From NCBI RefSeq assembly GCF_001423585.1, contig NZ_LMOP01000011.1, forward strand, positions 219,289-283,288: a stretch of 64,000 nt of DNA. Direction: 5' to 3'. Both the position numbers and the translations under genes were made by a program. The stretch comes from Xanthomonas sp. Leaf148. GTDB taxonomy: Bacteria; Pseudomonadota; Gammaproteobacteria; Xanthomonadales; Xanthomonadaceae. Shown piece by piece: positions 34,473-44,210 of the stretch (within the stretch, counting starts at the first letter, position 1; each line of letters begins with the position of its first letter). Under the pieces are notes generated by a model, which did not search any database, was not told where the DNA came from, and worked only from the letters and a program-made list of their open reading frames with translations.

Positions 34473-35533
34473 GCGAGGACGCCTACGTCGCGCCAGGCCT
34501 GTTGCACGGCGCGTGTCTCTGCACTGTCAGCGCCGTAATCGGTGCTGGCGACAGTGACGGTGCGTGCGGCAAAGGTGGCGAAATCCGCAGTTGCGGCGAG
34601 TTCGCCACCGGTGACCGTGCGGTACCAGATGCGGCCGGTTGTCTCCCACGCAGCGCCACCGATCGCGACCGCAGCGCGATAGAACGCGTGATTGGGGATG
34701 CCGGAGTTGTAGTGCACGCCGCCATCGTCCTCCTGTGTGTTGACGTAGTCGGCCATCGTGGCCGGTTGCGGGTCTTTTCCCAGTGCAGGGTCATCGTACG
34801 CGCTGCCGGGCGCCCGCATCGAGCGCAGTCCCACTCCGTTGATGCCAGGCATCAGCAGACCTGCGCCGATGATCCAGTCGGCCTCGCTTGCGGTTTGGTG
34901 CAACGTGTACTGCTTGATCAGCACCCCGAACACATCCGACACCGATTCGTTCAATGCGCCCGATTGCCCCTGGTAGATCAGGTTGGCGGTGCGTTCGGTG
35001 ACGCCGTGAGCGAGCTCATGGCCCACCACATCGATGGCGATGGTGAAGCGGTTGAAGACCTCGCCATCGCCATCGCCGAACACCATCTGCTCGCCATCCC
35101 AGAACGCGTTGTCGTAGCTACGCTCGTAATGCACGCTGCCGATCAACGGCATGCCTGCGCCATCGATGGAATTGCGCCCGTAGACGGTCTGGAAGAACTC
35201 GTGCGTGGCACCGAGAGCATCGTAGGCCTCGGTCACTGCCACATCATCGGTGGCCGCAGCGCCCTCGTCGCGGACCAGGATGCCGGGCAATGCGGTGCCC
35301 TGTTGCGCATCGTAGATGCGCCGCCGCACCGCTTGCATGGCCGGTGCGGCATCCGCTGCGAGGGCCTGTCCGCGTGCCAGCAGCCCACGCGCGCGCTGCT
35401 GGCGCAGGTGGGCGGTGATCTGGCGGGACAGTTGCGCGCAATGGCGTGCATGTTCGGGCGCCGCCTGTGCCATATGGTCCAGCAGATACGGCGGCAGGAT
35501 GCCGGCACGGCGCGGGGCTAGAGGCGCAGACAT
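34469..35533 (-). CDS. Protealysin-like M4 metallopeptidase
   Basis: A 354-residue thermolysin-family zinc protease of the protealysin type. It has the short propeptide with the conserved I-L-P-P-Y-L-L-D motif at residues 12-19 and no signal peptide. The zinc site is VVGHELAH at 172-176 with third ligand Glu196 in GALNESVSDVFG. A calcium-like and substrate region NTQEDDGGVHYNSGIPNHAF follows. Protealysins are cytosolic or non-classically exported and can be matured by autolysis. The next gene encodes its inhibitor emfourin. Confidence 0.92.
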   Translation of the reverse strand: MSAPLAPRRAGILPPYLLDHMAQAAPEHARHCAQLSRQITAHLRQQRARGLLARGQALAADAAPAMQAVRRRIYDAQQGTALPGILVRDEGAAATDDVAVTEAYDALGATHEFFQTVYGRNSIDGAGMPLIGSVHYERSYDNAFWDGEQMVFGDGDGEVFNRFTIAIDVVGHELAHGVTERTANLIYQGQSGALNESVSDVFGVLIKQYTLHQTASEADWIIGAGLLMPGINGVGLRSMRAPGSAYDDPALGKDPQPATMADYVNTQEDDGGVHYNSGIPNHAFYRAAVAIGGAAWETTGRIWYRTVTGGELAATADFATFAARTVTVASTDYGADSAETRAVQQAWRDVGVLA

Positions 35534-35643
35534 CAGCGGACTCCACAGTGGGGTGTGCCCGCGACTATGCCGAGGCCGGGTTTAGGAAAACGTTAGGCCT
35601 GGTCGTGTTGCGCCCGTGCAGCGGGTTGCGACAGGCCTGGTGT

Positions 35644-36300
35644 TCAGTCCAGCTGCGACAAGGCGTCCTGGATCGGGGTCTGCCCGTCGATAAAGCCGAC
35701 GGTCTTGCCGATGGTGGCCGGCGTTGCCAGTGCTGCGGCGATCACCTGAGCCACGTTGGCACGCGAGACGCCACCGTCGGCATCGCTGCCCGGGTCGCGG
35801 GTGATGCGGCCCGACGCTGGATCAAGCGTCAGCCGGCCGGGGCCGAGCACGGTCCAGTCCAGATGGGTGCTGCGCAGATGCGCGTCGGCCGCGGCCTTGG
35901 CTTGCGCGTAGGCAAAGAACCCGTCATCCGGGCCGATGCCGTGTTCCAGCCCGGCGCCGAGATACGACACCATGACGTAGCGGCGCACGCGAGCCTGTTC
36001 GGCCGCATGCATCGAACGGATGGCTGCATCGCGGTCCACCGCATAGGTGCGCGCGGCATCGCCGCCACCGGCACCGGCCGACCACACCACCGCATCGTGG
36101 CCGGCCAGCTGCGCGGCGATGGCGTCGGTGTCGGCGTGTTCGATGTCGAACACCACCGGCGTGGCGCCATCGGCAATGACATCGCCTTCGTGCTCGGGAT
36201 TGCGGAACAGCGCGGTGACGTGGTGCCCGCTGGTCAACAGCAGTGGGGTGAGTAAACGTGCCACCTTGCCGTGGCCACCGATGACGAGGATACGAGACAT
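35644..36300 (-). CDS. NAD(P)-binding SDR-type protein (YwnB/NmrA-like)
   Basis: A 218-residue atypical SDR. The N-terminal cofactor loop VIGGHGKVARLL (G-G-x-G-K-V) sits at residues 7-18. It also has DIEHADTDAIAAQLAGHDAVVWSAGAGG, and the weak active-site region YLGAGLEHGIGPDDGFFAYAQAKAAAD, giving Y-A-Q-A-K. The family (NmrA/YwnB-like) often binds NAD(P)H without clear catalysis and can act in redox sensing. It has no partner gene on its strand. Confidence 0.8.
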   Translation of the reverse strand: MSRILVIGGHGKVARLLTPLLLTSGHHVTALFRNPEHEGDVIADGATPVVFDIEHADTDAIAAQLAGHDAVVWSAGAGGGDAARTYAVDRDAAIRSMHAAEQARVRRYVMVSYLGAGLEHGIGPDDGFFAYAQAKAAADAHLRSTHLDWTVLGPGRLTLDPASGRITRDPGSDADGGVSRANVAQVIAAALATPATIGKTVGFIDGQTPIQDALSQLD

Positions 36301-36643
36301 GCACAACTCCAACCGATGCGCGCCGACACAGCGCCGAGGGCGATCATCCTCGCCAATGCGACGCTAAGACGATGTCAGCGCAGAGGGGTGTGAGTTCTTC
36401 CGATGGATCGATCGTGCAAGATTTGCAGGCGCGAAGAACGCTGTCAGCGACCAGAGGCAGTGAGCAGAGCGCAGCACTGTCGGGGCACGACACCGTCCAT
36501 CCCAAGCTGATGAGCGCTCGCCATGCGGTGTCACCGTTCTCTGATGGGAGCCGCCATCAAGCGATACGTGTTGTCGCTGCCGTGGACGCGGCGCGGCGGG
36601 CGATGCATGCGCGCTGCCGCACCGAACGATTGCCAGGCATCGG
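36301..36643. other. 343-base region, nothing recognised
   Basis: Spacer between the SDR start and the TetR gene stop. No convincing reading frame, hairpin or repeat was seen. Confidence 0.4.
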
Positions 36644-37258
36644 CTATCCAGCGCTGTTGTGATCCCAAAGCTGCAGCACCTGCGCGATGGCTGCATCCAT
36701 CAGCTTGAAGCCCACGCCATCCCTGGCGAGCGTGGAAAGCCCAAGCAGGAAGCTGTCGAAGACGCAGGTCAATGCGGCTGCATCGAGGTCGGCTGCCAAT
36801 TCTCCGCTGGCAATTGCCCGCTCCACGCAGGCGCGGATGCCCGCACGTGTCCGCGCGCGCGACCGCGTCAGCGGGGTTGAGATCGCAGCCAGTTCCGGGG
36901 ATGGCGCGCTCATGACCCCTAAGGCAACCATGCAGCCCTTTGGATGCCCGCGTTCGCACTGCATCTTGGCCGAGCGCCGCAGGGCAAGTTCCAGCGCCTG
37001 TCTTGGCGCAAGCGATGCATCCCACAAACAGTGGGTGACCTGCGCGTAAGTCGCCAGATAGCGCTCCATGCATTCTTTGTAGAGCGCTTCCTTGGAACCG
37101 AACGCTGCATAAAAGCTGGGCGCGGTGATCCCGCCGCCGATCGCAGCCTTGAGCTGGCTGAGCGACGTCGACTCGTAACCCTGTTCCCAGAACAAATGCA
37201 GTGCCTCCTCCACCGCGACATCCCGATCGAAGGTCCGTGGTCTGCCCATCTGTGCCAT
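36644..37258 (-). CDS. TetR/AcrR family regulator
   Basis: A 204-residue TetR-type repressor. The HTH is at residues 10-60 (GRPRTFDRDVAVEEALHLFW, then SLSQLKAAIGGGITAPSFYA and KEALYKECMERYL). The ligand-binding domain contains the C-rich QCERGHPKGCM motif found in the AcrR group that controls efflux pumps. It is divergent from an MFS exporter at 37472 with three repeats of ATCGATACATA in the 213-base spacer, very probably its operator. Induction by an exported toxic compound is the expected logic. Confidence 0.9.
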   Translation of the reverse strand: MAQMGRPRTFDRDVAVEEALHLFWEQGYESTSLSQLKAAIGGGITAPSFYAAFGSKEALYKECMERYLATYAQVTHCLWDASLAPRQALELALRRSAKMQCERGHPKGCMVALGVMSAPSPELAAISTPLTRSRARTRAGIRACVERAIASGELAADLDAAALTCVFDSFLLGLSTLARDGVGFKLMDAAIAQVLQLWDHNSAG

Positions 37259-37285
37259 AACGCGCTCCGCCGCTTAGATAAATAC

Positions 37286-37434
37286 TATTCGATACATATG
37301 TCATTGACAACCAAGGACTACCGACCTAGATTTATATCTATCGATACATATCTTGCGACGTCGCGAGACGACAATGTCGACAGGCCTGCGCAGCGGGTCT
37401 CTTTTTTTCTCATTTATGTATCGATCGATACATA
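37286..37434. promoter_or_regulatory. Three operator-like repeats in the TetR-MFS spacer
   Basis: TATCGATACATA-like half-sites occur at about 37286 (attcgatacatatg), 37336 (tatcgatacatatc) and 37419. The third forms a perfect 20-base palindrome TATGTATCGATCGATACATA at 37415-37434. They lie between divergent genes and probably hold the TetR dimers. Confidence 0.7.
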
Positions 37435-37471
37435 GATAAAGAATTTCATTGCTCATGACCAAGGACATCTT

Positions 37472-38683
37472 GTGACTTCTTCCACTGCCTCGCCGGCACC
37501 TGCCGGTGCTGCTCCGCTACCCATCGCCGCGCTGCTGGCCTTGGCCATGACCGGCTTCATCTGCATCGTGACCGAAACGCTGCCGGCTGGCTTGCTGCCG
37601 CAGATCTCCGACGGCTTGGCAGTGACCCCCGCGCTCGCCGGGCAGACCGTGACCGCCTATGCGGTGGGCTCGCTGCTGGCGGCGATCCCGTTGACCATCG
37701 CCACCCAGCACTGGCGTCGTCGTCGCGTCCTGTTGCTCACCATCGTCGGATTCCTGGTGTTCAACTCCGTCACCGCGCTATCCACCCACTATGGTCTGAC
37801 CCTGGTGGCACGGTTCTTCGCTGGCGCAGCGGCGGGCCTGGCGTGGAGCCTGCTTGCCGGGTACGCCCGGCGCATGGTTCAACCGGAACAGCAGGGAAAG
37901 GCCATGGCGATTGCGATGGTGGGCACACCGATTGCGCTGTCGCTCGGCGTGCCGCTGGGAACCTGGATGGGCGGGCTGATCGGCTGGCGCACCGCGTTCG
38001 CGGCCATGTCGGCACTGACGGTCGCGCTGATCGTCTGGGTGTTGCTCAAGGTGCCGGACTACCCCGGCCAGACTGCAACGCAGCGGGTGCCGTTGCGCAA
38101 GGTGCTCGGCACGCCCGGCGTCCGCCCGGTGCTTGCCACGGTGATGGCCTGGATGCTGGCGCACAACATTCTCTACACCTACGTGGCACCGTTCGCCGCA
38201 CGTGCAGGCCTGGGCCATCGCGTGGACGTGCTGCTGCTGACCTTCGGCATGGCGGCGCTGGTGGGCATCGGTATCGCCGGCAAGTTGGTGGAACAGCATC
38301 TGCGCCGCACCGTGCTGGTGTCGTTGGCGACGTTCTTTGGGGTGTCGGTGGTGCTGGCCTTGCTGCAGGGAGTGCAGCCGGTCGTGTATGCGTGCGTCGC
38401 GGTCTGGGGGCTGACCTTCGGCGGTGCGGCGACCCTGTTGCAAACCGCGCTTGCCGATAGCGCAGGCGACGGCGCCGATGTCGCGCTGTCGCTTAATGTC
38501 GTGGCCTGGAACAGCGTCATCGCCGGCGGTGGCGTGTTGGGCGGAGTGCTGCTGGAGCATTGGGGAGCGCAGAGCTTTCCGACCGCCATGGCAGTGTTGC
38601 TGGCAATCGGATGGGCGATTGCATGGTCCGCACGCACCCACGGATTTGCGGCCGGCGCGCGCGCAGCGGTTCCTGGCCACTAG
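37472..38683 (+). CDS. MFS transporter (arabinose-efflux/AraJ-like)
   Basis: A 403-residue MFS exporter with 12 helices. Helix 1 region is LPIAALLALAMTGFICIVTETLPAGLLPQI, the arabinose-efflux type signature (TE-LP-GLLP). The conserved helix 4-5 region is FFAGAAAGLAWSLLAGYARRM, with V-P-L-G-T-W-M-G-G-L-I-G-W-R-T-A-F. A GTG start at 37472 follows an aagga site. The TetR neighbour and shared operator repeats point to drug or metabolite export induced by its substrate. Confidence 0.88.
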   Translation: MTSSTASPAPAGAAPLPIAALLALAMTGFICIVTETLPAGLLPQISDGLAVTPALAGQTVTAYAVGSLLAAIPLTIATQHWRRRRVLLLTIVGFLVFNSVTALSTHYGLTLVARFFAGAAAGLAWSLLAGYARRMVQPEQQGKAMAIAMVGTPIALSLGVPLGTWMGGLIGWRTAFAAMSALTVALIVWVLLKVPDYPGQTATQRVPLRKVLGTPGVRPVLATVMAWMLAHNILYTYVAPFAARAGLGHRVDVLLLTFGMAALVGIGIAGKLVEQHLRRTVLVSLATFFGVSVVLALLQGVQPVVYACVAVWGLTFGGAATLLQTALADSAGDGADVALSLNVVAWNSVIAGGGVLGGVLLEHWGAQSFPTAMAVLLAIGWAIAWSARTHGFAAGARAAVPGH

Positions 38684-38899
38684 CGCGTGCGAGGGACGTT
38701 GCGCCCAGTGTCAGGCGGCGGTGGCGCTGCGCGGCAAGGCACGCGCTGACGCCCAGGCGCGACGCAGGTGAGCTGTACCTGGACGACGTGAGCGGTGGAC
38801 GGGGACGTCACCCACACCGGAACAATGCCAACCTGCGCGTGACGCGTTACCCGTACGGCCACATCTGGGACAATTACCAGCCCGCTCACGAGACAGCTC

Positions 38900-39340
38900 A
38901 TGCCCCATTCCGATCTGCGTGCCCGCGTTGGCTGCGGTGCCTTCATCCAACGCGCCGATGGCCACTTGCTGCTGGTGTTGCGCGGGCGGGCGCCCGAGCA
39001 GGGGCATTGGGGACTGCCCGGCGGCAAGGTGGACTGGATGGAAACGGTAGAGGCCACCGTGGTGCGCGAGGTGCTGGAAGAAACCGGCCTGCAGGTGCAT
39101 CCGCAGCGCGTGCTGTGCGTTGTCAGCCACTTCGAGCCGGACATGGACCCGCCGCAGCATTGGGTGGCGCCGGTGTATCTGGCCGCGATCGAAGGCAGTG
39201 AGACCGCCGAGCTGCGCGAACCGCAGGTGCTGCTGGATATCGGCTGGTTTGCCCTGGATGCGCTACCCACGCCGCTGACCCGCTCGGCAAGGCAGGCGGT
39301 GCAGCAGCTCCAGGCGGAACGGGACGCACAGCCCGCCTGA
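38900..39340 (+). CDS. Nudix hydrolase
   Basis: A 146-residue Nudix protein. The full Nudix box GGKVDWMETVEATVVREVLE followed by ETGL (G-x5-E-x7-R-E-U-x-E-E-x-G-U) is at residues 41-64, which coordinates divalent metal for cleavage of nucleoside diphosphate-X. It also has VGCGAFIQRADGHLLLVLRG in the N-terminal strands. It may act on oxidised nucleotides or a NUDIX-type sugar; the exact substrate cannot be set. It stands alone between the MFS gene and the M48 gene. Confidence 0.9.
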   Translation: MPHSDLRARVGCGAFIQRADGHLLLVLRGRAPEQGHWGLPGGKVDWMETVEATVVREVLEETGLQVHPQRVLCVVSHFEPDMDPPQHWVAPVYLAAIEGSETAELREPQVLLDIGWFALDALPTPLTRSARQAVQQLQAERDAQPA

Positions 39341-39527
39341 CACGTGTTGCTGCTGCGGGCCGCGCGTGGCAGCGCGCGGCGCCCGCAGGCACACATGGAT
39401 TTTGCAGCAGCAGTCCGTTATTTTTGGCGCGTCCGGGGCGAGGGGAGATCGCACCTGGACATCGAATCACCCGGCCGGGATGCCGATTGACTGCGTTGCG
39501 CCCGGTTACTCATTACAGGGAAGAAGA

Positions 39528-42500
39528 ATGGAATCGCTCTATCCGCAAGGCCCGGCGGTAGTGCCGGAACGGCTCACCGCACCCAGCAGCAAATACCGAC
39601 GCAATGCCTGGCTGGCCATGCTCGGGCTGGGCGGCTTCATCGCCGTGTATCTGGGATTGCTGGGGTGGTTCGGTTGGACGGCGTATCGGCTGGCGTCCGG
39701 GCTGCTGCAGGGCTCCGGCGGCGAGCAGGCCGTGTGGATGTGGTTGGTGGCCGTAGGCGCCGCGTTTCTGGCCGTCTTCATGGCCAAGGCATTGGTGTTC
39801 AACAAGCGTGCCGAACGCGATACGCGCGCGCTGGAACTGCGCCCGGCCGAGCAACCGGAGCTGTTCGCGTTCCTGCATCGGTTGGCCGACGAAGCCGGTG
39901 CACCGCGTCCGCACAAGGTCTACCTGTCGGCGCAGGTCAACGCCGGCGTGTTTTACGACCTGTCGCTGCTCAACCTGCTGCTGCCCTCGCGCAAAAATCT
40001 GGATATCGGCCTGGGCCTGGTCAATGTGCTCAACCTGGGCGAATTGAAGGCCGTGCTTGCCCACGAATTCGGCCACTTCGCCCAACGCACGATGGCGGTC
40101 GGCCGCTGGGTCTACATCGCCCAGCAGATCGCCGCGCATATCGTGGGCAAGCGCGATGCCCTGGACAAGCTGCTGGCGACGCTGTCGCGGATCGACCTGC
40201 GCGTGGCGTGGATCGGCTGGGGCCTGTCGTTGATCGTGTGGTCGATCCGTTCGTTGGTCGAAATCGCCTTCCGTGGCGTGGTGCTGGCGCAGCGTGCGCT
40301 ATCGCGCGAGATGGAATACCAGGCCGATCTGGTAGCCGCCTCGCTCACCGGCAGCGACGCCCTCGTCCACGCGCTGCACAAGCTGGAAGCGGCCGACGAC
40401 GGCTGGCAGCGCGCGTTGCGCTTTGCCGGGCGCGAGTTTGCGCAGGACCGCCCGGTCAAGGATCTGTTCGCCATCCAGTCGCGCACCATCGAACACATGC
40501 GCGTGGTCTTGAACGACCCCGGCCACGGCGTGGTACCGGCGGTGCCCGAGGATGCGGCGCACGCGTACCGGCTGTTTCAGAACGACATCGCACAACCCTC
40601 GCAGATGTGGGCCACCCATCCGCCCAGCGCAGCGCGCGAAGAAAACCTCAAGCGTCACTACATCGCCTGCCCGATCGACGCCCGCCCGGCCATGGACGTG
40701 CTGCGCAACGCACAAGCGCTGCGCGAGCAGGTCTCGCTCGGCTTGTTCAACGGGCAGGCGCCCACCTGTGTGGACATCGAGGTGTCGCTGGCCGCGCTGG
40801 AGCGCGAGTTTGCGGCCCTGTCGTTATCGCGGCGCTATCAAGGCCTGTATCTGGGCCGCTCCTGCACCCGCGCTGCGCGAACCGTGGCCGAGCTCTACGC
40901 CGATCCGTTGCCGCAGGGCGATCTGCTGCAGGCGCTGGATGGGTTGTACCTGCCTGAGGATGGCCAGGCCATCGAGCAACTGCGCGAACGCGAGCGGCAA
41001 CGCGCCAGCCTGCAGGCCTTGATGGACGGCGGGCTGCGTGCAAATGGCGGCGTGGTGACCTGGAAAGGCACCAGCCTGACGCGCGCGCAGCTGCCTGCGG
41101 TGATCGCAACACTCGATGACGAACTACAGGTGTTGCGTGCGCGGGTCAGCGGCCACGACCGACGCTGCCGCAGCGTGCATCTGGCCGCAGCCAACACCCT
41201 CGGCGGCGGCTGGCCCGAGCTGCTGCGTGGCTACCTGGCCGTGCTGCATTACACCGACCACACCCTCGCCGATCTGGACGATGCGCATCTGCTGTACCTG
41301 CAGACCTTCCACAGCGTGATCGCCGATGGCCGGGTGTCGGCCAAGGAGCTGCGCCAGCTGGTGGCCGCGTGCAATGAACTGCAACGGGTGCTGCGCCGGG
41401 TGTACGAACAGGTCGCGCACATGCGCTTGAATGCTCCGCTGGCCGCTGCCCTGGGCAAACAACAGTGGCAGCAGTGCCTGCCGGAGTTCCGGCTGTCCGA
41501 GGCCGACGAAAACAACATCAACCCGTGGATGGATGCGGCCAAGGGTTGGGTGCAGGTCACCATGAGCGCGCTGGGCGAGCTGCGCGATGCCAGCCTGGAG
41601 CAGTTGCTGCACGCCGAAGATGCAGTGGCCGAGCAGATGCGCCACGGCGCGCCGGCGCCCACCAGCGACACACCGGCGGCGGCACCTGCGGACTATCCGG
41701 CGCGTCTGCCGGGCGAGGAGCGCCAGCGCAACCTCAAACAAAACCTGTGGCAGCGCTTTCTGGCCGCCGATGGCCTGTTTCCCTCCGTTGCGCGCGTTGT
41801 GGTGGCCGCGTCCATCGTGGCCGGGGTGCTGTGGGCCGGCGGCACAGTCGGCCTGGCCGAGGTGGTGGCCTACAACGGCTTGCAGCAGACGGTGACGGTG
41901 CGCATCGACGACCAGATCGCCTCGCTGCCGCCAAACGGTCGGCATGTGTTCCAGCTGGCAGAGCAGGCAAGCCACCACATCAGCACGCGCTCTGCGGCAG
42001 GCGGGGTGATCGAAACCTTCGATGCGCCTAGCGGCGGGCACGGCGGCCAGTTCGCTTATAACGTGGCCGGCGCCGCGCTGCTGCTGCACTGGCGCGCCAG
42101 CTATGGCGCGGCTGCAGAAGACAGCACACGCCATCTCGACAACGCACGCTGGGAACGCACCACCGCGCAAGCGGTCTTCAACGAGCCGCCGCAAACGGTC
42201 AGCGGCAAGGGCAGCCAGTACCGCGATGTGGTGACTGCGGTGTCCGATCGGCCACCGCACCAACTGCTGGGCGAGCTGACACCTGCGCAGGATCTGGCGC
42301 TGATGCAGGCGCATGCACGCTGGGATGGCGCGCAATCGGCCTATCTGGAGCAATGGCTGGATCGCCTACAACGCGCGGCGCCGCAGGCAGTCCCGGCGAT
42401 CCTGGCCGAGCGCCTGCAGCGCGACCCGCTGGATGTGGTGGCCTTGCGCGTCCAGCAGGACACCGCCACCCCGGAGCAGCGTGCTCAGGTCTGCAAACAG

Positions 42501-43340
42501 CACACGGCGATGGCCCTGGCCCGCCCCGACGCGCCGGCATTGCAGTACGCGGCAATCCGTTGCGGCAGCGACCCGGCGGCGCGCGATCGGGCCTTCCTCG
42601 ATGCGCACGCGCGCTGGCCGAACGATCCGTGGCTGCAACGCGCTGCCGCCGCCGTGCATGCCGAACAAGGCCGCTTGCCGGAAGCGCAGGCGCTTTACGA
42701 ACAAGTCGCACAGGTTCCGGCGATGGCCGATGACATCGTGCCGCAGCTGGTGCGGCTGCAGCGTTACCGTGGCCTGGCCCCGGATCTTGCGGCGATGGCG
42801 CAGCGCTCGCCAGCGCTGGCCTCGATGCTTGCGCTGGCAAGCGGCGAGGGCACGCAGGACACGCCATACCAGGGCTATCACGCATTGGCCGCTGGCCAGT
42901 TGGACGCTGCGGTGGCGGGCGCTGCGGCAGATCCCGAGGTCCAGGCAAGGCTGGTGCGGCTGGCGGCAGCATCGGAGGGCGCCACCGCGGCACTGCTGCA
43001 ACAGGCACGCGCGCTCGGCGATGAGGCGGGGATCGATTATTTCACCGCACCGGTTGCGTGGGCCTTGGCCGCACGTCAGGGCTGGCCGGTGCAGGCAGCG
43101 CGCGACACCACCCTGCGCGATCTTGGCGACGACGCCACGGCGATCTCGCATTTCTTTACCGCCGTGCAGGCCGGCAACAGCCAGCAAGATGCCGAGGCGG
43201 CATTGAAGGGGGTCAGCCTGACCGGGCGCGGCGTGGCGTATGCGATGGCGGCGGTGTTGCTCGGTCAGCGCTGTCCGCAGGCATGGCGCGACGGCGCACG
43301 GAACTTGCTGTTTACCAACGAGCGGCCGTATCTGGGCTGA
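39528..43340 (+). CDS. Large M48-type metallopeptidase with helical-repeat C-terminus
   Basis: A 1270-residue membrane protein. Two transmembrane segments (about 29-50 and 68-90) precede an M48 peptidase domain with zinc motif HEFGH at 179-183 in ELKAVLAHEFGHFAQRTMAV. An E-containing downstream block SREMEYQADLVAASLTGSDAL (about 260-285) provides the third ligand position. A further membrane segment lies near 755-780, and the C-terminal 450 residues look like Ala-rich helical (TPR-like) repeats. M48 enzymes such as HtpX degrade or control membrane proteins; this is far longer than HtpX (about 290). The ATG at 39528 follows a weak aaggg site; the frame is open further upstream. Confidence 0.82.
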   Translation: MESLYPQGPAVVPERLTAPSSKYRRNAWLAMLGLGGFIAVYLGLLGWFGWTAYRLASGLLQGSGGEQAVWMWLVAVGAAFLAVFMAKALVFNKRAERDTRALELRPAEQPELFAFLHRLADEAGAPRPHKVYLSAQVNAGVFYDLSLLNLLLPSRKNLDIGLGLVNVLNLGELKAVLAHEFGHFAQRTMAVGRWVYIAQQIAAHIVGKRDALDKLLATLSRIDLRVAWIGWGLSLIVWSIRSLVEIAFRGVVLAQRALSREMEYQADLVAASLTGSDALVHALHKLEAADDGWQRALRFAGREFAQDRPVKDLFAIQSRTIEHMRVVLNDPGHGVVPAVPEDAAHAYRLFQNDIAQPSQMWATHPPSAAREENLKRHYIACPIDARPAMDVLRNAQALREQVSLGLFNGQAPTCVDIEVSLAALEREFAALSLSRRYQGLYLGRSCTRAARTVAELYADPLPQGDLLQALDGLYLPEDGQAIEQLRERERQRASLQALMDGGLRANGGVVTWKGTSLTRAQLPAVIATLDDELQVLRARVSGHDRRCRSVHLAAANTLGGGWPELLRGYLAVLHYTDHTLADLDDAHLLYLQTFHSVIADGRVSAKELRQLVAACNELQRVLRRVYEQVAHMRLNAPLAAALGKQQWQQCLPEFRLSEADENNINPWMDAAKGWVQVTMSALGELRDASLEQLLHAEDAVAEQMRHGAPAPTSDTPAAAPADYPARLPGEERQRNLKQNLWQRFLAADGLFPSVARVVVAASIVAGVLWAGGTVGLAEVVAYNGLQQTVTVRIDDQIASLPPNGRHVFQLAEQASHHISTRSAAGGVIETFDAPSGGHGGQFAYNVAGAALLLHWRASYGAAAEDSTRHLDNARWERTTAQAVFNEPPQTVSGKGSQYRDVVTAVSDRPPHQLLGELTPAQDLALMQAHARWDGAQSAYLEQWLDRLQRAAPQAVPAILAERLQRDPLDVVALRVQQDTATPEQRAQVCKQHTAMALARPDAPALQYAAIRCGSDPAARDRAFLDAHARWPNDPWLQRAAAAVHAEQGRLPEAQALYEQVAQVPAMADDIVPQLVRLQRYRGLAPDLAAMAQRSPALASMLALASGEGTQDTPYQGYHALAAGQLDAAVAGAAADPEVQARLVRLAAASEGATAALLQQARALGDEAGIDYFTAPVAWALAARQGWPVQAARDTTLRDLGDDATAISHFFTAVQAGNSQQDAEAALKGVSLTGRGVAYAMAAVLLGQRCPQAWRDGARNLLFTNERPYLG

Positions 43341-43811
43341 GCGTGGCGCACAGCAGCTGGCACGCAGTGCTCCGCTGCGTGCCGGTGACGCAGAAGTCGC
43401 TGTGCGGGGAACGGCGCACCAACGCCGAGCGCCGATGCGCGTGCACAGCGCGCGTCTGATGGGTGCGCTACTGCGTGTGCATGTGCATCCCTGCCGCTGA
43501 TCGTTTTCAGCAGGGATGCAAGGTGTGGCGCCACCGCGCACGTGTGCGACTGCCAACGCCCGGCACGCATGTGTGAGATGGGTTGGGCCGCGGGTTCCAT
43601 CGCACCGACACGCTGCCGGAAAGCCAGAAGGTGCTGCGCGTGACCGCGCGCTTTTTCAGCCGACATCTGGGGCTGCCGGTGCCAACCTTGGCCGCGCCAC
43701 GCTAACGCGGCACTGACACCGGCTAGGCACGGCGCTTACATCTTCTCGCCTAGGTTGAGACCGACTGGGTGCAGCACATGCCGCACCGATCATCGAAACA
43801 GGAGAAATCGG
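43341..43811. other. 471-base region with a gene fragment
   Basis: Between the M48 gene and the host-attachment gene. It contains the small hydrolase-like relic 43592-43705 and otherwise nothing recognised. Confidence 0.5.
43592..43705 (+). pseudogene. Possible tail of an alpha/beta hydrolase or peptidase
   Basis: A short frame GFHRTDTLPESQKVLRVTAR, then FFSRHLGLPVP and a stop resembles the last helix region of prolyl oligopeptidase-type hydrolases (EGHGF..ENR...FLxRHLG). No upstream catalytic domain is present, so it would be a relic. Low confidence. Confidence 0.3.
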
Positions 43812-44210
43812 ATGAGCCTGCAAATTCCTCAGGGTGCCTTGGTGGTAGTGGCTGACGGCGGCGAAGCGCGTTGGTTCACCAATACCGGCAACGAAGCCAA
43901 GGTGGTGCTGCGCCAGCATGCGCGCACCGATGTGCAGAACGTCGACGACGACGGCCCGGCCGGCAAGGCGCCGCAGGATCTCACCGATGCAGACCGGGAC
44001 GAAATGACCTTCGCCAAACAGCTGTCGCACGCGTTGAACGATGGCGCACTGAAGCACGAGTACATGCACCTGGTGCTGGTGGCCGACCCGACCACGTTGG
44101 GCCGCATCCGTCCGTTGCTGCACAAGGAAACCCAGCAGCGCCTGGTGGGCGATCTGGCCAAGGACCTGACCAATCTGCCGCTGGAAGACATCCAGCGCGC
44201 ATTATCGTAA
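43812..44210 (+). CDS. Host attachment family protein
   Basis: A 132-residue protein matching the host-attachment protein family described in plant-associated bacteria: VVVADGGEARWFTN near the start, DEMTFAKQLSHALNDGALKH in the middle, and LVLVADPTTLGRIRPLLHKE then KDLTNLPLEDIQRALS. It is cytosolic by composition. The family name comes from an Agrobacterium attachment phenotype; the molecular role is unclear. The start at 43812 follows ggagaaatcgg. Confidence 0.82.
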   Translation: MSLQIPQGALVVVADGGEARWFTNTGNEAKVVLRQHARTDVQNVDDDGPAGKAPQDLTDADRDEMTFAKQLSHALNDGALKHEYMHLVLVADPTTLGRIRPLLHKETQQRLVGDLAKDLTNLPLEDIQRALS

